From the NCBI GenBank assembly GCA_031554725.1, contig JAVBUZ010000067.1, positions 1-44,304 of the forward strand: DNA of 44,304 nt, written 5' to 3'. Shown here in pieces: positions 7,233-13,983 of the stretch. The notes beneath the pieces were generated by a model. The model ran no database searches. It was not told where the DNA came from and saw only the letters and a list, made by a program, of their open reading frames with translations. This DNA comes from JAVBUZ01 sp031554725. GTDB taxonomy: Bacteria > Bacillota > Clostridia > Lachnospirales > Lachnospiraceae. Each line of letters begins with the position of its first letter. Position 1 is the stretch's first letter. Position numbers and translations under genes: made by a program.

Positions 7233-7679
7233 ATGAAAATTATTTTATTACAAGATGAGAAAAAGTTGGGAAAAAAAGGCGATATCATAGAAGCTAGTGA
7301 AGGGTATGCAAGAAATTACATTCTACCTAAAAAGATTGGTGTAGAAGCCACTGGTAAGAATATGAATGACTTAAAATTACAAAAGGCGAATGATGACAAA
7401 GTGACGCAGGCAATATTTGATGAAGCGAAAGCGTTGGCAGAAATCATAGAAACCAAGGAAGTTGTGGTTAAGATTAAAGCTGGTGAAGGCGGAAAAACCT
7501 TTGGTTCTGTTTCTTCAAAAGAAATTGTAGCAGCTTGCAAAGAACAAAATGGCATTGAGCTTGATAAGAAAAAGGTACAATTACCTGAGCCTTTAAAAAG
7601 CTTTGGAGCATATGAAGTAGTTGTTAAGCTACATCCAAAAGTAAGTGCGAAACTAAAGGTAAAAGTTACTGAGGCGTAA
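7233..7679 (+). CDS. rplI: Ribosomal protein L9
   Basis: The product is 148 aa from ATG 7233, the normal bL9 length. It starts MKIILLQDEKKLGKKGD, has the SEGYARNYILPKK motif and the long basic connecting helix, and the C-terminal domain follows. A longer frame from 7200 is possible, but ATG 7233 has GAGGAAGG about 11 bases upstream and matches the family start. The gdpP stop codon ends two bases before this start, so translation is probably coupled. L9 binds 23S rRNA at the base of the L1 stalk. Confidence 0.97.
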   Translation: MKIILLQDEKKLGKKGDIIEASEGYARNYILPKKIGVEATGKNMNDLKLQKANDDKVTQAIFDEAKALAEIIETKEVVVKIKAGEGGKTFGSVSSKEIVAACKEQNGIELDKKKVQLPEPLKSFGAYEVVVKLHPKVSAKLKVKVTEA

Positions 7680-7704
7680 GCTTTAAGGATTGAAAGGAAA
7701 TACC

Positions 7705-9042
7705 ATGGCAACAATGGAGGAAACCGTTTTAAAAAGAATATTGCCTCATAGTATTGAAGCGGAGCAGTCGGTAATAGGATCCATGATTATGGATAGAGAA
7801 GCGATAGTTATTGCTTCAGAAATTATCTACGGTGATGACTTTTACAATAAGCAGTATGGAATTCTTTTTGAAACAATGATAGAACTAAACGATGAGGGTA
7901 AGCCGGTAGATCTTGTTACACTTCAAAATAGATTAAAGGAGAAGGATGTTCCTCCTGAAGTAAGCAGCTTGGAGTTTGTTAGAGATTTGATTACAGCGGT
8001 ACCTACTTCGGCAAATATTAAGCATTATGCAAACATAGTAGCAGAGAAATCTACCTTGCGTAGATTGATACGTTTAAATGAAGAAATAGCCAATACTTGC
8101 TATGCAGGAAAAGAAAGTCTAGAGGTTATTTTAGAGGAAACAGAAAAGAAGATTTTTCAGCTTGTTCAAAAGAGAAATACAGGCGAGTTCGTACCAATCA
8201 GACAGGTGGTTATGAATGCCATGGAGAAAATTGAGCAAGCAGCTAGAAATAAAGGTGCAGTAACAGGTATACCAACCGGATTTTTGGATTTGGACTATAA
8301 GACCGCAGGTATGCAGCCTTCAGATTTAGTGCTTATTGCAGCGCGTCCTTCCATGGGTAAGACAGCGTTTGTACTTAATATCGCAGAGCACGTAGCGTTT
8401 AGGCAGAATCAAACCGTAGCTATATTCAGCTTGGAAATGTCAAAGGAACAGTTGGTAAACCGTCTGTTCTCCCTCGAATCCAGAGTAGATTCGCAACATA
8501 TTCGTACTGGTCAGCTATCTGACCAAGAGTGGGAAAAGCTAATCGAAAGTGCCGGCGTTATTGGAAGATCGAATCTAATTATTGATGATACTCCAAGTAT
8601 TAGTATTGCGGAGCTTAGATCTAAGTGTCGTAAGTTTAAGATGGAGCATAACCTATCAATGATTATTATTGACTACTTGCAGCTTATGTCTGGTAGCGGA
8701 CGTTCTGATTCACGTCAGCAAGAAATCTCTGATATCTCTCGTTCCTTAAAGGCGTTAGCAAGAGAACTTAGTGTTCCGGTGCTTGCGCTGTCACAGCTTA
8801 GCCGTGCGGTAGAGCAAAGACCTGACCATAGGCCAATGCTTTCTGACTTGCGTGAATCTGGAGCAATCGAGCAGGATGCCGACGTTGTAATGTTTATTTA
8901 TCGAGATGATTACTATAATCATGATACAGATAGAAAAGACGTTGCAGAAATTATTATTGCAAAACAAAGAAATGGTGCCATAGGTACAATAGAACTTGCG
9001 TGGTTACCAAACTACACCAAGTTTGCAAACCTTCAAAAATAA
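7705..9042 (+). CDS. dnaB: Replicative DNA helicase DnaB
   Basis: The product is 445 aa from ATG 7705. The N-terminal domain (LPHSIEAEQSVIGSMI) and RecA-like core are intact: Walker A ARPSMGKTA, the Walker B region MIIIDYLQLM, then ALSQLSRAVEQRPDHRP and LRESGAIEQDADV. A frame from TTG 7690 adds five residues, but ATG 7705 fits because GAAAGGA precedes it. DnaB is the hexameric helicase that unwinds DNA at the fork. It follows rplI by 25 bases in the conserved gdpP-rplI-dnaB operon and is followed by a terminator. Confidence 0.98.
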   Translation: MATMEETVLKRILPHSIEAEQSVIGSMIMDREAIVIASEIIYGDDFYNKQYGILFETMIELNDEGKPVDLVTLQNRLKEKDVPPEVSSLEFVRDLITAVPTSANIKHYANIVAEKSTLRRLIRLNEEIANTCYAGKESLEVILEETEKKIFQLVQKRNTGEFVPIRQVVMNAMEKIEQAARNKGAVTGIPTGFLDLDYKTAGMQPSDLVLIAARPSMGKTAFVLNIAEHVAFRQNQTVAIFSLEMSKEQLVNRLFSLESRVDSQHIRTGQLSDQEWEKLIESAGVIGRSNLIIDDTPSISIAELRSKCRKFKMEHNLSMIIIDYLQLMSGSGRSDSRQQEISDISRSLKALARELSVPVLALSQLSRAVEQRPDHRPMLSDLRESGAIEQDADVVMFIYRDDYYNHDTDRKDVAEIIIAKQRNGAIGTIELAWLPNYTKFANLQK

Positions 9043-9066
9043 ATAAAATATAACATATTACACACA

Positions 9067-9102
9067 AAAGAGGACAAGCTTATTTAAGCATGCCCTCTTT
9101 TT
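9067..9102 (+). terminator. Terminator after dnaB
   Basis: AAAGAGG (9067-9073) pairs with CCTCTTT (9094-9100), with an inner AGCTT/AAGC stem, ending in a T run. It separates the dnaB operon from the MerR-type gene. Confidence 0.85.
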
Positions 9103-9126
9103 ACGTTAAAAGAAAAGGAGAAAAAT

Positions 9127-9705
9127 ATGATGAACAACTATTTAATTTCAGACGCAGCAAAACAGGTAAGGGTAGAGGCTCATGTTTTAAGGTATTGGGA
9201 GGAAGAACTTGGACTTCCTATTAAAAGAAACGAGTTGGGCCATCGCTATTATACTCAAGAGGATGTTGACCGCTTTAGAGAAATTAAAGGGCTAAAAGAA
9301 AGGGGATTGCAGTTGAAGGCAATTAGAATGATATTAAAAGATGGCAAGATTGATATTATGCCAGGAGAAGGAACTGTACAAGCTAAGGAAGAGGTAGCAA
9401 GCCATAGCAATGCTATCGTTTCGGGGCAGGAGACGGATGTTCTATACATTGCGGAGGATAGGGAGGAAAAGGCACAGAGATTGCAATGGCTGTTACAGCA
9501 GCTGTTTAAGGACACTTTACAAGAAAACAATAAAGAATTAACTCAGATGATTAAAGAAAATGTGCTAAAGGAATTAGATTATCAATTTAGGGTACAGGAA
9601 GAAAGAGAAGATGAAAGGTCAAGTGAAAGACTAAAGCGAGAAGAAGAGCATTATAAAAGAATTGATGAGCTACTGCGAAAGAAAAGAAAATTTCTCAAGA
9701 AGTAA
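9127..9705 (+). CDS. MerR-type DNA-binding protein
   Basis: The 192-aa protein has an N-terminal MerR-type winged helix (about residues 5-72): YLISDAAKQVRVEAHVLRYW, then LGHRYYTQEDVDRFREIK and LKAIRMILK. The rest (about 110-190) is highly charged and probably helical or coiled-coil (EEREDERSSERLKREEEHY). There are no effector-binding cysteines or drug-binding domain, so it is not a classic metal or drug sensor. AAAGGAG lies 6 bases before the ATG. It stands alone, and its target is unknown. Confidence 0.87.
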   Translation: MMNNYLISDAAKQVRVEAHVLRYWEEELGLPIKRNELGHRYYTQEDVDRFREIKGLKERGLQLKAIRMILKDGKIDIMPGEGTVQAKEEVASHSNAIVSGQETDVLYIAEDREEKAQRLQWLLQQLFKDTLQENNKELTQMIKENVLKELDYQFRVQEEREDERSSERLKREEEHYKRIDELLRKKRKFLKK

Positions 9706-9740
9706 AAATGGAGTAGGCGGTTTTTCCGTCTACTCCATTT
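9706..9740. terminator. Bidirectional terminator between MerR and ferredoxin genes
   Basis: AAATGGAGTAGGCGG (9706-9720) pairs with CCGTCTACTCCATTT (9726-9740) around TTTTT, with one G-T pair. A-rich and T-rich flanks on both sides suit the two converging genes. Confidence 0.85.
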
Positions 9741-9745
9741 AAAAA

Positions 9746-9916
9746 TTATTCTTGCTCAATTGTTCCTACTGGGCACTGGCCTGCACAAGAACCACAATCG
9801 ATACATGTAGCAGCATCGATTTCGAATTTTCCGTCTCCCATGCTGATAGCGCCTACTGGACACTGAGACTCACATGCACCACAAGCAACACAAGCATCAC
9901 CAATTACAAATGCCAT
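9746..9916 (-). CDS. 2[4Fe-4S] ferredoxin
   Basis: The product is 56 aa from ATG 9916, the usual clostridial ferredoxin length. Two C-x2-C-x2-C-x3-CP motifs are intact (C9, C12, C15, C19 and C38, C41, C44, C48), each expected to hold parts of two [4Fe-4S] clusters. A longer frame from 9943 is unlikely because AGGAGG precedes 9916. It is a small cytosolic electron carrier. It lies downstream of the PFL activase on the same strand; donating the electron for radical SAM activation is plausible, but it may serve many enzymes. Confidence 0.96.
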   Translation of the reverse strand: MAFVIGDACVACGACESQCPVGAISMGDGKFEIDAATCIDCGSCAGQCPVGTIEQE

Positions 9917-9974
9917 AATTTTATCCTCCTTATTATAGGTCAAAGATTATTGATATTTTTTTATCATTATAGTT

Positions 9975-10003
9975 ATTCTAATATAAAACAAAGGCAAATA
10001 CAA
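9975..10003 (-). promoter_or_regulatory. Possible promoter of the ferredoxin gene
   Basis: On the minus strand TTGTAT (10003-9998), a 17-bp spacer and TAGAAT (9980-9975) precede the ferredoxin gene. If real, the gene can be expressed apart from pflA. Confidence 0.45.
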
Positions 10004-10006
10004 GCT

Positions 10007-10771
10007 TTATTTCATATTTTCTGCGGTATCTGCACGGCGTTTCTTAATACCATCCAAGATGATTTTTTTCTTTTCAACTGCAACACTTTTATCCATGGCT
10101 GGTACGTCTTTTAACGGGTATTCTAACCCTATGTTTTCGTATTTTACAGCCCCCATGGTATGGTATGGAAGAACATCAAGAGCTTTTAGGTTTTGGAGCT
10201 GACCGATAAAATAGCCTAAGTCAAAAAGATATTTCTCGTCATCTGTGATGCCAGGAACAACTACATGACGAATCCAGATGTTAACGTTTGTGGTGTCAAG
10301 ATACTTGGCAAAAGCGAGAATTCCTTCGTTTGGTTGTCTTGTAAGCTCCATATGTTTTTCGGGGTCTATATGCTTAATATCTAGCATAACAAGATCTGTT
10401 AGTTGCATTAAGCGATCTAGCTTTGCTATATATTCGGTATTGCTAGCATTATATGTGATACCTGAAGTATCAATGCAGGTATGAATGTCTTTTTCTTTGG
10501 CCAAGGTAAATAAATCGATTAAAAAGTCAACCTGCAGTAAGGGTTCACCGCCGGTAACTGTGATACCTCCGCCATTATAAAAGCCTTTATTTCTTTCGTA
10601 TTGTTCAATGAGATACGCGGGTTCCATCATAGTGCCACCTGAGGTAGCCCAAGTATCAGGGTTGTGGCAGTAAGCGCAGCGCATTGGGCAGCCTTGAGTA
10701 AAAATTACATAACGTACACCAGGACCGTCTACGGTGCCAAAACTTTCTAAAGAATGTATTCTTCCTTGCAT
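10007..10771 (-). CDS. pflA: Pyruvate formate-lyase activating enzyme
   Basis: The 254-aa radical SAM protein has the cluster motif C28-x3-C32-x2-C35 (GCPMRCAYCHNPDTW, typical of PFL activases), the VTGGEPLLQ SAM-binding motif, MLDIKHIDPEKH and WIRHVVVPGITD. It makes a 5'-deoxyadenosyl radical that removes a hydrogen from the PFL glycine. It lacks the extra ferredoxin-like cluster insert of larger glycyl-radical activases, consistent with a PFL type. It lies downstream of the split PFL genes but after a terminator and with its own promoter. Confidence 0.96.
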   Translation of the reverse strand: MQGRIHSLESFGTVDGPGVRYVIFTQGCPMRCAYCHNPDTWATSGGTMMEPAYLIEQYERNKGFYNGGGITVTGGEPLLQVDFLIDLFTLAKEKDIHTCIDTSGITYNASNTEYIAKLDRLMQLTDLVMLDIKHIDPEKHMELTRQPNEGILAFAKYLDTTNVNIWIRHVVVPGITDDEKYLFDLGYFIGQLQNLKALDVLPYHTMGAVKYENIGLEYPLKDVPAMDKSVAVEKKKIILDGIKKRRADTAENMK

Positions 10772-10820
10772 AAAATTACCATGCCTTTCTATATCAAGTA
10801 AATAGTTTTAAACATATATT

Positions 10821-10849
10821 AGTATATACTGTTTGGGGTGAAAAAACAA
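10821..10849 (-). promoter_or_regulatory. Promoter of pflA
   Basis: On the minus strand TTGTTT (10849-10844), a 17-bp spacer and TATACT (10826-10821). The -35 lies in the T-rich tail of the preceding terminator. Confidence 0.65.
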
Positions 10850-10882
10850 CAAACCCGATAGAGAATATCTCTACCGGGTTTG
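10841..10882 (-). terminator. Terminator after the glycyl-radical domain gene
   Basis: Minus-strand CAAACCCG (10882-10875) pairs with CGGGTTTG (10857-10850), with an inner GAGA/TCTC stem, then a T-rich tail. It separates the three pfl structural genes from pflA, so readthrough or the pflA promoter must supply the activase. Confidence 0.78.
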
Positions 10883-10897
10883 CAATTAGTTGCCAAA

Positions 10898-11143
10898 TTA
10901 GATGTTTGAGTGGAAAGTACGAGAGATAACATCGCCCTGCTGTTCTGGTGTTAACTTGATAAAGTTAACAGCGTATCCACTAACGCGGATTGTAAGCTGA
11001 GGATAGTTTTCTGGATGCTGCTGAGCATCTAATAATGTTTCTTTGTTTAATACGTTAACATTTAAGTGGTGTCCGCCTTTTACAACGTATCCATCTAATA
11101 ATGATACAAGGTTAGAAACCTGTGCTTGATTAATTTCTGCCAT
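10898..11143 (-). CDS. Stand-alone glycyl-radical domain of pyruvate formate-lyase
   Basis: The 81-aa protein corresponds to the last part of one-piece PFL. NLVSLLDGYVVKGGHHLNVN is followed by YPQLTIRVSGYAVNF and LTPEQQGDVISRTF. G56 in RVSGYA is the expected radical glycine. A close analogue in shape is E. coli GrcA/YfiD, a spare part that replaces a cleaved PFL tail. Here the main PFL chain has no such tail, so this subunit should be essential. 679 + 81 residues equals the 760 of E. coli PFL. AGGAGG lies upstream of the ATG. A terminator follows. The split is seen directly; assembly with the 679-aa chain is inferred. Confidence 0.9.
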   Translation of the reverse strand: MAEINQAQVSNLVSLLDGYVVKGGHHLNVNVLNKETLLDAQQHPENYPQLTIRVSGYAVNFIKLTPEQQGDVISRTFHSNI

Positions 11144-11165
11144 CTTTTTATTCCTCCTATTATGA

Positions 11166-11369
11166 TTATTGATAATCGTCTAAGCCCTGCTCGAGGGTAG
11201 GAACACTACATGCTAATGGGGTTCTAGAACAATCTGTACACCCTAAAGTCTGAACTTGCTTTGCTTTTGTACTTTCGGCATCAAAGTCAACGTTTACATG
11301 TCCAACGCCTTTGGCCATGCCTTCATCTAACAGTTTTACCAAGTCATCAATCATTGCCTTGTCATCCAT
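11166..11369 (-). CDS. Cysteine-motif relative of the glycyl-radical domain
   Basis: I do not recognise this 67-aa protein as a named family. Residues 9-30 (DLVKLLDEGMAKGVGHVNVD) resemble residues 11-31 of the neighbouring 81-aa glycyl-radical protein, including the KG-GH-NV core. The radical-glycine part is missing and is replaced by GCTDCSRTPLACSVPTL, with cysteines at 44, 47 and 54. It has its own ribosome binding site (GAAGGGAGC) and lies 25 bases after the PFL core gene and 22 bases before the glycyl-radical gene. It may be a protective, docking or metal-binding subunit of the split PFL. That role is inference. Confidence 0.8.
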   Translation of the reverse strand: MDDKAMIDDLVKLLDEGMAKGVGHVNVDFDAESTKAKQVQTLGCTDCSRTPLACSVPTLEQGLDDYQ

Positions 11370-11394
11370 AAGTGCTCCCTTCTATACGATAGGT

Positions 11395-13434
11395 TTATTT
11401 GTTTAAATCTAACTCGATATCACCAGCAAAAACTTGATCTTCTTTACCTAAAGCACCTGGAATAATGGTAAATGTATTAGAGATACCATCCTGTGCATCT
11501 TCGAAAGGAAGTTTTGCTACAGAAGATAGGGAAGCTACAGCACCGTGAGTATCACGTCCGTGCATTGGGTTAGCACCTGGTGCGAAAGGCTGTCCTTTCT
11601 TACGTCCGTCTGGTGTGTTTCCTGTTGCTTTTCCGTAAGTTACGTTAGAAGTAATTGTTAATACGGACATTGTAGGAACACCATTTCTGTAGGTATGATG
11701 TCTTCTGATTGCTCTCATGAACTGAGATACGATGTCGTGAGCGATTGTATCTACACGGTCATCATCATTTCCGTATTTAGGGAAGTCACCAGTTGTTTTG
11801 AAATCAACGATGATTCCGTCTTCGTCACGGATAACTTCAACTTTAGCATATTTGATAGCTGATAAAGAGTCAGCTACGATAGAAAGACCAGCAATACCTG
11901 TTGCAAAGTAACGTTTTACATCTCTATCGTGAAGAGCCATCTGTGCTCTTTCGTAGCAGTATTTGTCATGCATGTAGTGAATAACATTAAGAGTATTAAC
12001 ATAAACATCTGCCTGCCATTCCATCATATCTGAGAATTTCTGCATTACATCATCGTAATCAAGAACGTCGCCTTCAACCTTGCGGTAACGAGGACCAACC
12101 TGTTTCTTGCTTACTTCATCAATACCGCCGTTTAAAGCGTAAAGTAAACCTTTTGCTAAGTTAGCACGAGCGCCGAAGAACTGCATTTCTTTTCCAACAA
12201 CCATGGAAGATACACAACAAGCAATAGCGTAATCATCTGCATGTGATACTCTCATAAGGTCATCGTTTTCGTACTGAATTGAAGATGTAAGAATAGACAT
12301 CTTAGCACAGTATTTTTTGAAGTTCTCAGGAAGTCTTGTAGACCAAAGAACTGTTAAGTTTGGTTCTGGTGAAGCACCTAATGTTGTTAATGTGTGTAAG
12401 TAACGGTATGTCATTTTAGAAACTAAAGGACGACCGTCAACACCAACACCAGCAAGTGATTCTGTTACCCATACTGGATCACCAGCAAAAATCTGGTTGT
12501 ATTCAGGTGTACGAGCAAATTTGATTAAACGTAATTTCATAATGAAGTGATCTACAAATTCCTGAATTTGTTCTTCTGTGAAAGTTCCGTTAGCTAAATC
12601 TCTTTCAGCGTAGCAATCGATGAAAGTAGAAGTACGTCCTAGGGACATAGCAGCACCGTTTTGTTCTTTAACTGCTGCTAAATATCCAAAGTAAGTAGCT
12701 TGGATAGCTTCCTGTACGTTTGTAGCAGGTTTAGAAATATCACAGCCGTAAGCTGCAGCCATTTGTTTCATCATTTTAAGAGCAACGATCTGCTCTGAAA
12801 TTTCTTCACGAAGACGCATAACATCATCTGTCATAACACGTCCTGTAGAATCTTTCTGAGCGTTTTTATCTTCGATTAATCTATCGATACCGTATAAAGC
12901 AATACGTCTGTAGTCACCAATGATACGTCCACGTCCGTAAGCATCTGGAAGACCTGTGATGATGTGAGATGAACGACAGTTTCTCATATCTTCGTTATAT
13001 GCATCAAAACAACCAGCGTTGTGTGTTTTTCTGTGTGTTGAGAAGAATTCGCTGATCTCAGGATCAACTTCGTAACCATTATCTGAACAAGCTTTTTCTG
13101 CCATTCTGATACCGCCGTATGGCTGTAGGGAACGTTTGAAAGGTTTATCGGTCTGGAAACCTACAATAGTTTCTTTGTCTTTGTTAAGGTAACCTGGTCC
13201 GTGAGAAGTAATAGTAGAAACTACTTTAGTATCCATATCAAGGACACCGCCTGCTTCACGTTCTGCTTTCTGTAATTCAAGTACTTGATTCCATAAATCT
13301 TTTGTGTTTTGTGTAGCGTCAGCTAAAAAGGATTCGTCTCCATCATATGGATGATAGTTTTTCTGAATGAAATCACGTACGTTGATTTCATTTTCCCATT
13401 TACCGCCTACAAAATTGTTCCATTCTGGTCTCAT
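11395..13434 (-). CDS. Pyruvate formate-lyase catalytic chain lacking its glycyl-radical domain
   Basis: The 679-aa protein matches PFL from its N-terminus (WNNFVGGKWENEINVRDFI) through the active-site cysteines C406-C407 (ACCVSS) to the NTFTIIPGALGKEDQ segment. It stops there, about 80 residues short of the family, with no RVSGYA motif. Two adjacent cysteines identify it as PFL rather than a diol dehydratase or choline lyase. The enzyme would turn pyruvate and CoA into acetyl-CoA and formate in the cytosol. The missing domain is encoded by the 81-aa gene downstream. The frame is intact, AGGAGG precedes the ATG, and the codon bias looks like a highly expressed gene. A strong promoter lies upstream. 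Confidence 0.95.
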   Translation of the reverse strand: MRPEWNNFVGGKWENEINVRDFIQKNYHPYDGDESFLADATQNTKDLWNQVLELQKAEREAGGVLDMDTKVVSTITSHGPGYLNKDKETIVGFQTDKPFKRSLQPYGGIRMAEKACSDNGYEVDPEISEFFSTHRKTHNAGCFDAYNEDMRNCRSSHIITGLPDAYGRGRIIGDYRRIALYGIDRLIEDKNAQKDSTGRVMTDDVMRLREEISEQIVALKMMKQMAAAYGCDISKPATNVQEAIQATYFGYLAAVKEQNGAAMSLGRTSTFIDCYAERDLANGTFTEEQIQEFVDHFIMKLRLIKFARTPEYNQIFAGDPVWVTESLAGVGVDGRPLVSKMTYRYLHTLTTLGASPEPNLTVLWSTRLPENFKKYCAKMSILTSSIQYENDDLMRVSHADDYAIACCVSSMVVGKEMQFFGARANLAKGLLYALNGGIDEVSKKQVGPRYRKVEGDVLDYDDVMQKFSDMMEWQADVYVNTLNVIHYMHDKYCYERAQMALHDRDVKRYFATGIAGLSIVADSLSAIKYAKVEVIRDEDGIIVDFKTTGDFPKYGNDDDRVDTIAHDIVSQFMRAIRRHHTYRNGVPTMSVLTITSNVTYGKATGNTPDGRKKGQPFAPGANPMHGRDTHGAVASLSSVAKLPFEDAQDGISNTFTIIPGALGKEDQVFAGDIELDLNK

Positions 13435-13508
13435 TTTGAAATAGCCTCCTAAGTTAATATTGAATCGGGTTAATATTGTTAGTTAAAAATTTGTTAATCC
13501 TATAGTTT

Positions 13509-13537
13509 ATTATATGGAAAACGTGTATACACGTCAA
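13509..13537 (-). promoter_or_regulatory. Promoter of the split pfl operon
   Basis: On the minus strand TTGACG (13537-13532), a 17-bp spacer and TATAAT (13514-13509), near consensus. Transcription would begin about 65 bases before the PFL start codon. The spacer is nearly filled by a palindrome. Confidence 0.85.
13521..13534. promoter_or_regulatory. 14-bp palindrome within the pfl promoter, probable operator
   Basis: ACGTGTATACACGT is a perfect palindrome lying in the spacer of the pfl promoter and touching its -35. A second, looser inverted repeat (GTAC...GTAC within ACGCC...GGGCGT, about 13541-13573) lies just upstream. A bound protein here would block RNA polymerase. The regulator is unknown; it does not match Rex or FNR consensus sites. 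Confidence 0.6.
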
Positions 13538-13624
13538 GCGACGCCGTGTACTTTTTCGGGTACAAAGGGCGTATTTTACGAATGTTTTAGAAAAAATACA
13601 ATAAAATTTCATAATTAGGAATAC

Positions 13625-13653
13625 TTGCCAAGAGAAAAGGAAAGTATTATACT
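13625..13653 (+). promoter_or_regulatory. Promoter of the DUF1858 gene
   Basis: TTGCCA (13625-13630), a 17-bp spacer and TATACT (13648-13653). It is divergent from the pfl promoter about 90 bp away. The leader is about 70 bases. Confidence 0.75.
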
Positions 13654-13728
13654 GTGAAGGTATGACAATACGATAATTTGTGGTCAACAAATAAAAATAA
13701 AAAGTGATAACTTAAGGAGGCTATATAT

Positions 13729-13923
13729 ATGGCAAATATTACAAAAGAAATGACAATCGGAGAAATCCTAAGAACAAAACCAGAAGTTGCTCCCATTTTA
13801 ATGGAATCTGGCATGCACTGTCTTGGTTGCCCATCAGCACAGGGAGAGTCTTTAGAAGAAGCTGCAATGGTTCATGGAATGGACGTTGAAGTATTAATGG
13901 AAAAAATTGCGCAGCTAGACTAA
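13729..13923 (+). CDS. DUF1858 redox-disulfide protein
   Basis: The 64-aa protein matches the DUF1858 / hybrid-cluster-protein-associated redox disulfide domain: ITKEMTIGEILRTKPEVAPI, then MESGMHCLGCPSAQGES with the C31-x2-C34 pair, and a helical end. Family members are small, cytosolic and often encoded with redox enzymes; their partner is not established. AAGGAGG precedes the ATG. It is transcribed divergently from the pfl operon and ended by a strong terminator. A link with oxygen or redox control of PFL is suggested only by position. Confidence 0.92.
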   Translation: MANITKEMTIGEILRTKPEVAPILMESGMHCLGCPSAQGESLEEAAMVHGMDVEVLMEKIAQLD

Positions 13924-13944
13924 GCTGGTTTGCAAAGAAAACAT

Positions 13945-13978
13945 AAAAAAGCGAGTTCCGTAAGGAACTCGCTTTTTT
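13945..13978. terminator. Bidirectional terminator between DUF1858 and mecA genes
   Basis: AAAAAAGCGAGTTCC (13945-13959) pairs perfectly with GGAACTCGCTTTTTT (13964-13978) around GTAA. It serves both converging genes. Confidence 0.95.
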
Positions 13979-13983
13979 GTAGT

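Noticed and set aside
7690..7704. A TTG start for DnaB at 7690
   Set aside because: The ribosome binding site GAAAGGA lies inside this stretch and points to ATG 7705.
9917..9943. An extended ferredoxin start at 9943
   Set aside because: AGGAGG lies within the extension, and the 56-aa form is the normal ferredoxin length.
11143..11395. A frameshift or sequencing error breaking one PFL gene into pieces
   Set aside because: A complete 67-aa gene with its own ribosome binding site lies between the pieces, and the 81-aa gene also has AGGAGG and a start at the domain boundary.
13435..13510. A Rex operator in the pfl leader
   Set aside because: TTGTTA-like stretches occur, but no properly spaced TTGTTAA-N4-TTAACAA pair is present.
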